From positions 1,805,501-1,869,500 of the forward strand of contig NC_134747.1 in the NCBI RefSeq assembly GCF_050436995.1: a DNA stretch of 64,000 nucleotides. The letters are read 5' to 3'. The first letter of the stretch is position 1; each line of letters begins with the position of its first letter. Shown here one piece after another: positions 28,101 to 37,072 of this stretch. Source of the DNA: Anticarsia gemmatalis. Lineage: Eukaryota; Arthropoda; Insecta; Lepidoptera; Erebidae. Under the pieces are notes generated by a model, which made no database searches, was not told where the DNA came from, and saw nothing but the letters and a program-made list of their open reading frames with translations. Made by a program: the position numbers and the translations under genes.

Positions 28101-29544
28101 TAACTAGGTATTTAGTAATCTGTACTGCTATTTACAGCTATGATAGGATATGATGACATCGCAAAACATTAAGATTTGAATTCTCATCATGGCTTGAAGA
28201 TGAGTTGATGTTTCATGATTACATTTTGAGTATGAGTTTTCAGTTACTAAGCCGAATTTTACGAAACTACATAAATAAATCTCTCTTTTTTATTAAATTT
28301 ATTGGCAGGGCCTTTAGCCAACAAATGGCTATGTCGGCTTCATGGGGAAACTTAAACTATTACGTATTATACAATAAAACACAACAAGAAAACAACTGAA
28401 ATATACGATTAAAGCGATCAAAATTCGTGTTATAAATCATAACAGCACAATTTTTTACACACGGAAGCAAGTTAACGTAACTATTTCAAGGTAATTAATA
28501 AAATGATCAAACAACGCACCGGACATTACCGGACGTCCTTCTAACTAGAACAGAGTCATAAAACTAGTGAAGAATGGCAGCCCTACTGACGTCATAGACG
28601 TTTTATTTAACGGGACATCTAGTGACGGTTAAGTCCAACGATTGGGCGCTGTCCCCATAACGTATAGACAAACGAAGAACGTCGATTTAGGGGCTGTAGG
28701 TAAAATGTAGGTTTAAGAGTTATGAGACAAGCACAGGATCGTAGAAAATGGCGAACTGATGGAGTGGTCTCTACTCAACAGTGGGTAAAAATGGGCTAAA
28801 TAGAGAGATAGAAGAGGGATAGGATTATATGTAGTACCTACTTAATTTTTAGATTAATAGATGATGTTGTAAGTCAAACAGACAATAAGATTTTAATGTG
28901 AGTTATTTCTCCCATATTGAGGTGAATAAAATGTCATGATCTTTCTTCATAGAAATGGTCAGTTAGTGTTTTAGCAATTGAAAAGATCTCATTGATTACG
29001 TTTTTGATGGGCGTGTATTCTTATCAACGTGTGGTGTTTTCAAAAGCCCTATGTTAATGTTTTATTTTTACTACACGGGACATCAGCTATCGACATCTGG
29101 CGTGTCTCCTTCGCGCTCTAGTTGTCAAAAATGGTGGGCAGAGCTCCAAAATGTCAGGTATATTAAATGACAGCCCTTGAACTCGTAACATGGAAAACTG
29201 ACAGTTGTGACCTAATTCTTTTATGATTTCCGAAAGATAGTTTTGAGAAGATATTGTGTTAAAACATAGCTTATAGTCAGAAAAGACGATTAATTACAAA
29301 AAAATTAAGATAAATTATGATATTCATGGTTATATTTGCGAAGAAAGCTCATGACTTTATATAAGATTGCAAGACAAATCTACTAACCATACGAAAACAA
29401 ACGTAGACCATCCAAAAATACATCATTTACAGCTACACTATTTTTTCTATCATAACAATAATGTCATATGTTTCAACTGAGAGCACAGACATTCAAATAA
29501 CTGTTTTTATAACAATAGTACTGTTTTTTGTCACACAAACTATA
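25116..29544. other. non-coding stretch with repeats
   Basis: No supported gene. It holds one clear dispersed repeat (26740-26860), a possible Helitron 3' end near 26395-26422 (GACGAAGTTGCGGGCGGCCT then CTAGT) and a partial GCCCAG repeat near 25480. Short frames show no motif. Confidence 0.5.
26740..26860 (+). repeat. dispersed lepidopteran repeat (GCTGGGCAG family)
   Basis: Reads CACTGCTGGGCAGGGGTCTC, CTCCCGTAATGAGGAAGGGG, TTAGGCCTTGAGTCCACCAT and GCTGGCCAAGTGCGGGTTGT. This is the best-preserved of the copies in the window. Confidence 0.7.
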
Positions 29545-30013
29545 AGGCTACTTGCTACACATATTTCGTTCGGCACTTTTGATTCTGCAATATTTGTCGA
29601 ATAACAAAACCTGCTCGACTCACTTGCTCGGCTTATGCCGATCGGGTTGATCTATACATATTCGGTTCAATACGTTCGATTCGGCAATATTTATCGAACA
29701 ACAAAACTTGCTCGACTCATTTGTTCGACTTGTGCCGATTGGGCTCATCTACACGGTTTTGCCGCCCGGCTAAGCCTTAGACGCTCTGCACACTGCACCG
29801 CACCCCAACACGTAGCGCGGGACGGCAGATTTTACCATTGTGTGCAAGTATCTCAATTTATAAAGAAATCACGCCTAGCATAACACACTGCCGACTCAGA
29901 AATGCCCGGTAAAATGCCATAGCAAAAATCTGCCATCCCGGGCTATGCGACGGGGCGCAGTGCAGTGGGTGGAGCGCCTTATAGTCTCGTTCCGAATATT
30001 TGTGTCACAGCCT
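29545..30013 (-). mobile_element. MITE, AGGCTTGCTACACA family, copy 3, interrupted by a second MITE
   Basis: Left end AGGCTACTTGCTACACATAT and right end ATATTTGTGTCACAGCCT form the family inverted repeat. The interior has AATATTTGTCGAATAACAAA and a second, similar ATATTTATCGAACAACAAAA block, plus GCCGAT motifs. The region 29771-29982 is an unrelated inverted-repeat element inserted inside. Confidence 0.65.
29771..29982. mobile_element. second MITE nested in the first
   Basis: The left arm (CTCTGCACACTGCACCGCAC then GCGGGACGGCAGATTTT) is mirrored by the right arm (AAAATCTGCCATCCCGGGC then GCGCAGTGCAGTGGGTGGAG). The arms are imperfect but extend about 55 bp. The sequence is GC-rich compared with the surrounding element. 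The open frame crossing 29635-29883 is a by-product of the two elements. Confidence 0.65.
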
Positions 30014-31086
30014 AACACAATTTTTTATATCTAGATAGTGTGCAATGGCCAAGCCTTCTTCAGTCAGTGGCCCAGTAGATAAGATAGAAGGTATCTTCTA
30101 AGAGATTAGTGCAGTAAAACTTTATTATCTTTGGTAACTGATTCACAAGATTATCTACCAATGTTTGTATTGGTGTTAGTCATGGAAGAAATTCGTAAGT
30201 TTTGTACGAGTTTATTATACTACAAATTGGAAAGGACTATGGGATTAACTGAAACTAAAATCTGTGAACTACAATGTTTCTAACACAGGTTAATATTTAA
30301 TATTTGAGAAGTTTCTAGTAAATGATGTATGGAGAATCTTTCCTCAAATAAAATTGCTTTTAGACAATGTGAAAATCAAGCCTAGAATAAATAAGACTAG
30401 TAAAGTATCTATAGGACCAATTGTTACACTTAGAAGAGAAGTGTAGTAGTGATTATGAATTAGTCTAATAAGAATAATTAATCACAAATATGGACAAAAT
30501 GGTGTTCATAATCATGAAATTAGAAGTATAACAGATACTAACAAGATTTCTATTCAAGATAAAGATTAAGTAAGCAGTTTTCACTATCTATACAAGTAAA
30601 TCTTAATGAACATAGTATTCAATCAATATGATAAGATAAGGCTTGCATGCCATCATTAAAGTGATTAGGCCTAAGCATCATTACTTTGGTTTTGTATTAG
30701 ATTAGAAAGATAATGTCTTAAGTCATGTGGAGCTTAGGATTATGACTTGAAATATAATAGAAATAGTATTCCTAGTGATATGTGTTAGGCAGAGGCCATT
30801 GCCAGGCAATGGGAAACTCAATTGGACTAAAAGAATGTGATAGATGACTAAATATAATATCTGTATAATTTTGCTTTAAGAAAATTACTTTTGTAGTTAG
30901 ATACTGGTTGTTAATAATTGATGAGGCAGTTAATTATAAAGTAAGAAAGATTTATTGTTTTATTATAAAATTTACAGCAGGCTGAGTTAAAAATGATAAT
31001 GAAGAATATAAACCCAGTGAAGGCCAACAGAATCATTCAACGGAACGGTGCACTTTCACTGCTCCATAAAAACATTACAAAATGAC
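30014..31086. other. AT-rich flank; possible 3' UTR or intron of the minus-strand gene
   Basis: No frame of note. On the minus strand, AATAAA-like signals occur near 30945-30955 (AATAAAACAATAAATC), about 135 bases past the stop at 31087. They could be the polyadenylation site if the gene ends there. Confidence 0.4.
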
Positions 31087-31472
31087 TTACCCATCTGTGG
31101 TCACAGAGTTCAGTGACAGGGTGTCCGGGAACGTCATCTCATGCTCCTCATTTTCAGCGCCTTTCTTCGTGTCCTCAACCAACTGCGCTTCAGGACTATC
31201 CTCTGGACCCACTTCTCGATCACTGACCCCGGCTTTCTGACTGACATTATGCAGCCCCGATAAATCAACCTTTGCTTCCACACCGCCCTCGCCTTGGAGA
31301 GCTTCCGAAACCACCAAAATGAAGAGAGCACAACTGTGAACAACAGTTTTCATGAAACAGCTGCGTGGACACAAGACCTACCAGTTACTGCAGATTTTTC
31401 CATTATAACTTACCTGGAAAGCACTGAAATTGTCAGCAGCGACGTGTAGATAACACATAAACCACCCTTCAT
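31087..31472 (-). CDS. small predicted secreted protein, or first exons of a larger gene
   Basis: I do not recognise this protein. Two minus-strand exons can be joined in frame: 31472-31414 (ATG, then a hydrophobic stretch ending TCCAG before GTAAGT) and 31360-31087, separated by a 53-bp GT-AG intron. The joined product is 110 residues. The second exon has its own ATG at 31350, opening MKTVVHSCALFILVVSEA, a good signal peptide, so translation may start there and the first exon may be leader. The rest is short, acidic and low in hydrophobic residues (EDSPEAQLVEDTKKGAENEE), with no cysteine pattern or domain. The stop TAA at 31087-31089 lies inside GTAAGT, a perfect splice donor. The gene may therefore continue leftwards into unseen exons. 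It is divergent from OSTC, about 980 bp away. Confidence 0.5.
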
Positions 31473-32451
31473 CGTAATATTAGTGAAATATCCACAGTCC
31501 ATATCATTTTGTGCGTAAAATTAACACATTTTCACGACTCCTCCAAAGTTACTAATAAAAACCGAATAAAGTCACTGATCACACTTAACACGGTCACAGC
31601 TAACACATTTTGAGATAGGAAATATGATAAAAAAAATTAGCAGCCGTCGCTAAACGGATAAAAATGTGGGAACGAACTTTTGCTCAATTTTACTACAAAA
31701 TCGAATCGTGTAATTTGACAATTACCAAAATGTTGTTCTCATTGTCACACTAAGAATCCTTAAGTCCTATTGGCTACATAAAGAATTTGAAATCGATTCT
31801 AAAATTTTAACCAATCGCGTGTAAACATTTAATGCAATAGCTACGTTTTTATTGGCGTGTGCAAAATTCGCCCTGAAAGCGTTTCGTTATACATTGTATT
31901 TACAAGAAGTTTATTTTTGTAATGCAATATGAAGCGTACATCCTAGCAAAGAAAGCATAATAATTAGAAATTTAAACTGTTTATTTTAACAATTTAAGAA
32001 TTTCGGTTCGTAAATATTTCTATAATCGTAAAACAAATAGATTCAAAAAAATATTTTTAAAACGTATACAACGGAACGTGCCTACTAAGAACGCCTCAAT
32101 ATTTTGACAAATGGCAAATCGACTAAAGTGTAAATGATTCTTGAGTATGAAATAGACTAAAAAGCTACACGCTATTTATTATCAAAATATTTGAATATAA
32201 CAACCGGCGTAATACCTTTTCTGGTCTTCGATAATGCCTTGATCATAATTTGCGTAATCAAAGTGGCAAGAAACATCTACTGCAGCTTCAAAGAGATTAT
32301 TTTACGCTTTTAGTCTTACTACATCAGGGCTTTTAGTAATACGACGTAGTCGACTATTTGGGCACATCATTATACCGCAGTAGTAGCAGCTGTCATTGAC
32401 GTCAACAGGCTTTCATCAAATTCGTTCGTCGGTTCAGAATAAATTCGAAAA
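31473..32451. promoter_or_regulatory. shared upstream region between two divergent genes
   Basis: About 980 bp separate the minus-strand start at 31472 from the OSTC start at 32452. The interval has no coding frame. Because the genes point away from each other, both promoters must lie here. I could not assign a TATA box or specific binding sites with confidence. Confidence 0.45.
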
Positions 32452-32986
32452 ATGGAAGCTTTATTCGCACTCCCGTTCACAGTTCTAGAGATTCCTAATA
32501 TTAAAATTAAAAAACCGACATGGCTTCAACCTCCGTCCGCTATGACCACATTTTCATTGGTTTTGCTTTCGTACTTTTTGGTGACCGGAGGTTAGGAGCT
32601 TGTTTTCATGTAATTCTAATGATTATCTTATTGGATTTGGTGTTGAGTGGTTCTTATTTGTGTTTTCTTTTGTAGGGATAATATATGACGTGATTGTGGA
32701 GCCGCCGAGCGTGGGATCGACGACGGACGAACATGGGCACAGTAGGCCGGTAGCCTTTATGCCGAACCGTGTAAACGGGCAATACATCATGGAAGGGTTG
32801 GCGTCAAGCTTCCTGTTTTCTCTGGGGGGCGTTGGGTTCATCATATTGGACCGTACACACAATCCCTCCACTCCTAAACTGAACAGAATTCTTCTTATAT
32901 CAGTTGCTTTCCTTTGTATCATAGTATCTTTCTTCACTACTTGGATATTCATGAGGATGAAGTTGCCAGGCTATCTACAGAATTGA
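32452..32986 (+). CDS. Ostc: oligosaccharyltransferase complex subunit OSTC (DC2 family)
   Basis: Small membrane subunit of the ER oligosaccharyltransferase, which transfers the glycan to asparagine during N-glycosylation. Family members help dock the complex to the Sec61 translocon. Two exons, 32452-32590 and 32676-32986, join across an 85-bp GT-AG intron in phase 1 to give 149 residues, the family's usual length. The N-terminus (MEALFALPFTVLEIPNIKIK) and the central VEPPSVG motif are diagnostic. Three membrane segments are visible near residues 30-52, 86-105 and 116-138, and the protein ends MKLPGYLQN. An AATAAA signal lies at 33044-33049, 58 bases after the stop. The CIB gene converges on it from the right. 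The reading frame is intact. Confidence 0.95.
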
Positions 32987-33043
32987 TTGTTTACTAATGT
33001 AGAGTAAGCAAAGTCTCAAACTGTTTTTTTAATAAGTTTATGT

Positions 33044-33049
33044 AATAAA
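33044..33049 (+). terminator. OSTC polyadenylation signal
   Basis: AATAAA on the plus strand 58 bases after the OSTC stop. A minus-strand AATAAA (TTTATT at about 33077-33082) lies only some 30 bases beyond, which could serve the convergent CIB transcript. Confidence 0.7.
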
Positions 33050-33690
33050 TATTTTTTATATTCCTTTCATCATTGTTTTATTTCAACTTCTAAAAATTAC
33101 TTGTTGAATTGAATTGACTTGATGAATATGTAGAAGTAAACAGCTAACTTTGTGATCTGTAAAATTTGGTATTTATGACAATGATAACAAAAAAATATTT
33201 GCTTATATCAACAGGATTAAAGTAAACATTAAATAGAAGAAACATAATTTTAATACTTCAATATATTTGGCATTCCAGAAAACTGCTCTAGGAAAAACAC
33301 AATAAATCATCTAAATTATCACATTACACAAAAACATTGATTGTAAACAAGAGATTCACAATACATAGAATATTTTTATAAATAAAAAATATTACAAAAA
33401 TTATGAGGAAGACATCATAAATGCATTACTTAAAAGCTATAGATCTAGTAATCATAAACTATTACATTATAAAAATGATAAAAAATAACACCAATTAATT
33501 ACTGTAATAATATCTAAGGAGTTTCATTCATATAAAGTACTTTGAGACAATGTTTGAGACTTACAACCTTAACATAAAGCTGGACTTGATGTTATTTCAA
33601 CATCATCAATTAATTTACTAGAAAAATTATTCAGGAGTCATTTCAGCTTTTGTATCTAGTTTTGTGCATGTTCATTTGTTTGAATAATAA

Positions 33691-34089
33691 ATAGATTCAG
33701 ACAGTATTATTAAAAAGACATTTGGAACTTAATTGTCCACTACATAAATGTTCTGTCATGTAACAAACCCATAAGAATTTCCATTCATAATAAATTTATA
33801 ATTACACCTTACTTTTGTATCATGTGCCACACTGTTTGCTGTCTCTTATTTTTTCATAGCATTTTGAAAATTGTAGCTAAATAATGCATAGATTCAGACC
33901 AATTCAGATGCTACTATTAATAGGACAGTTGGAATATTGTATTGTCCACTACAAAAAGGTACATAACTTTATATGTATTGTTACTATTCAGTATGATCAA
34001 TTTATAATTACATTACTTTTGTATCATAAGTTTGTGCCACACTGTTTGCTGTCTCATATTTTTCACTAAGGATTTTGAAAATTGTAGCT
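33691..34089. repeat. diverged tandem duplication, about 197-bp unit
   Basis: Two consecutive copies start ATAGATTCAGAC at 33691 and 33888. Both contain TTGTCCACTAC, TTTATAATTACA, GTGCCACACTGTTTGCTGTC and ATTTTGAAAATTGTAGCTA. The copies differ by several small insertions, so the duplication is not recent. It lies between the OSTC and CIB coding regions, probably in the CIB 3' UTR or downstream flank. Confidence 0.75.
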
Positions 34090-34300
34090 ATATTTCGATT
34101 AGACATTCCATAGTAAAATAATGAATACCATTCTAGCTCAATGTGGTAAACAAATCTTACAACATTTTAGTTTAATTAAATTGAAGAGATACCTGTTATT
34201 ATTAAGTTGATAATATTTATCTGAGTAAGGAGTGTAAAGCTTCTGTTTCAATCAGTGTTCCACTGTCTGGCACAAAAGCCTTCCTTGTAGACCGCTAGAG

Positions 34301-34464
34301 CAGGGGTTCCCAACCTTTCCTGAGTCCCACTTTTATATTATTACTGTTAGCAGGGACCATTATGTACTTATATTAAAAATAAAGTGTAATAACCATCCCG
34401 AAAATTTTAAAGTAATTCATGGACCATATTTTGACTTTCATGGACCACTGGTTGGGAACCACTG
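34301..34464. mobile_element. hAT-type MITE at the 3' end of the CIB gene
   Basis: The element begins CAGGGGTTCCCAACC and ends GGTTGGGAACCACTG, the typical terminal inverted repeat of hAT elements. The flanking octamers CGCTAGAG and TTCTACAG agree at five of eight positions, consistent with an old 8-bp target duplication. The interior contains two GGACCAT repeats and no frame. Its right-hand terminus overlaps the inferred end of the CIB coding sequence. Confidence 0.75.
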
Positions 34465-36783
34465 TTCTACAGCCTTCTGTAAATCTAATCTGAAAATTCT
34501 GGACACATTCCTAAAGGGTTGGCCAGTGAAAGCAAGTACAATTTTCATAGGTAGGTATAGGTACATATTATTATCACACCTGTTATACCCAAAAGTAGAG
34601 GTGTTAAAATCTTTTATATAATAACTGAGTTGCCATATCAAGCTAGCATTATGTTACAATACAAACACTAAGATATAAAAAGGTTTTACATATTGAGTTG
34701 CATATTTACTATACTTATTGACAATGTACAAACTATTTGAGATGCTCCGTTGAGTATTTCGTTGCAGATCTTCTTGTTACAACCTTATTCTAAATGCACT
34801 GTAAACATAAATGAAACACAAATTAATAAAAAGCCATGTTTAGATATTTGGGAGTGTGGAGACTTGAGCTTGAGGATAACAGAAATATCAAGTTAAATCT
34901 GGTAGCAGAGTACCAGTGAAAAATGTTACAAAAACGGGGAAAATTTTGACCCATTCTCTCTTATGTGACGCCAGCGAAGTTGCGCGAGTCAGCTAGTAGT
35001 TGGATAAAGGAAATCAAAGGTAATGTTACAAATATTTGAATGAGGAAAGGAGATTAATATTAAATTTTATCACCATACTTAACATGAAATTTGATTCATA
35101 TTGGCACATTTTCAGAGTTAATTTCACAACTGATAAGCCAGCTGAATCATGCAATGACTGGATGAATCTAATGCCATATTGTTAAAATTTTGTAAAATAT
35201 TCAAGTTTTTAAATAAGGCTAAGGTTCTATTATACCTGGATTACAAATTGAAAACAGATAAATCAATAACCTGTACTGTACCAATAAGAAACTCATAATC
35301 ATATGGTTAATTGACAATCCAGTCTACAGAACTTATAGCCTTATAATTTGCTCACTGTTCCAAATATAGAATATCAGTTAAGATAGTCAATAAATCTACA
35401 ATTTTCTTCAATACTCACTGGCAAAAGTCAGAACTCTTATCAATGATGTGTTCAAACTCGGCAAAAGACAATGCTCCATCGTCATCTAAGTCAGCCTCTT
35501 CCAGTACATTCTGCACCAACTGCTGGATCTCTGCATCACAGAGCTTCAGTTCAGGACCACACAATCTCTCTATCACTTCTCGCAGGTCTGATACACCGAT
35601 CATGTCATCACCATCAAAATCTGAAAATGATTTAACCATACTCTTTTCAACTGTTGCCATATGATTCATTTTACATGCTATCAATATGGCTCAATGATAT
35701 TTCTCCCATAATACTGACCTTCACAACTACATCTTCCTAGCACTATATACCAGGTTACTCTGTTTAGTGTAATACATTATTTTATAAAAAAAATATCTAA
35801 CTATTTATTTCCTAAGTACCTACATAAACTCTGTTAATAAAACATAAGTACTATTGAAAAACAAAACTTGTCGAAAAATTTAAGTTACTAGTAACTATCT
35901 TATAACTGGTACACTTATGTTAATTCTTCCTCTTATGAACTACCTAGCATACTTCATCAATAGAACAAAGTATACTCACCAAATATCCTGAAAGCATGTT
36001 CTGCCTTCACAGCTTTAGGTGCCATCTCGCTAAACACAGACATCATATCCAGAAAGTCTTCAAAAGTGCAATCCCCATCGTTACTAGAGCTGAACACTTT
36101 ACATATTCTATCTCTGAATGGATTCACTCTTAATTCTGGATACTGTAGGATCTTCGTCATTGGTAACTTGGCGTTTTTATTGTGACCTACTTTCTCAGGA
36201 GCTAATGCTTTGAATTTCTGGTGAGCACTGAAAGAAAAAATATACGTATAAAACACTTTATTTGGCTTGTAACAATAGACATTGAAATTTACATAGGTAT
36301 TAGTTACATAAAAGGTAAAACCAAAAAAGGTATACACATAGATTGAGGTGTGAGTAATGATGAATGACAGGAACAGGAGTGCCTAAGTAGATGAAAAAAT
36401 GTTTATTATATCTAAGATTATCCACTTATTTTACAGTGAAAAGTTTTTATACAGTAACTGATCGAATATATTTCATACGAATTGTAATTTGAGGTTTATA
36501 ATTTTGGTTTTGTAATAAGAATAAGACATTGTTCGTGGGATATTAATTTAACTTTGGGTATATGACTAGTCGTTTTCTTACTTTATTAAAACTGAATCAC
36601 TAGAGGAAATGGTTGAAATTACTTACTATAATACTTCCTTCTTCGTAAAATATGTGAGATCCTGAAATTAACGAGGATTTTATTAGTCATAGACGAGGGA
36701 CAACAAAAAACACACAAATATTTTGCTATTACCTCGTAATCCTGAAGTTCTTCTTCAGTGAATTGGCTTTTGCCTTGGCCCAT
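34438..36783 (-). CDS. calcium and integrin-binding protein (CIB family, CIB2-like), EF-hand
   Basis: EF-hand calcium sensor; CIB proteins bind integrin tails and, for CIB2, the mechanotransduction machinery. Five exons: 36783-36733, 36661-36627, 36227-35980, 35620-35419 and a tentative 34498-34438, all GT-AG and phase-consistent, give 198 residues against about 187 for CIB2. The N-terminus MGQGKS fits N-myristoylation. Residues 55-62 (ILQYPELR) and 65-69 (PFRDR) match the family. EF3 (residues 112-123, DFDGDDMIGVSD) and EF4 (155-166, DLDDDGALSFAE) keep acidic ligands; EF1 and EF2 are degenerate. The family's usual FRIRL ending appears as FRLDL, then runs on for 13 residues, the last eight inside a hAT MITE. 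Exon 5 is inferred from phase and that motif; exons 1-4 are solid. Confidence 0.88.
34900..34996 (+). mobile_element. Helitron 3' end fragment in CIB intron 4
   Basis: Shares ACAAAAACGGGGAAAATTTT, CCATTCTCTCTTATGTGACG and GCGAAGTTGCGCGAGTCAG with the 3' end of the element at 19989-20827. It ends CTAG followed by T. No 5' end was found. Confidence 0.6.
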
Positions 36784-37072
36784 GATGATTATTTGATAAT
36801 TATGAGTTTATAAGTATGAGTCTTATAAAATTAATGTAATTTTAAATGTTAATGTAAACAAACAATGATAAAACCTAGGCCTATGATCAAACATGGAGAG
36901 TGTGAGGGGGGAGGGGATAGTCTGTGCCATTAACGTCAGTTTGAAGTTTGCGTTTTGTTGTTGCACTGAATATGAGTAACTCGTTTGTAATATTTTAAAC
37001 TTGTCGATTTATTTATTTTCACTAGTCGTCATCATTTTTCTCTACCATGGTATCTAAAAATAATAAACAGAT

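Noticed and set aside
30014..31086. Further exons of the small secreted gene
   Set aside because: Searched on the minus strand for an acceptor followed by an open frame in phase; nothing convincing was found.
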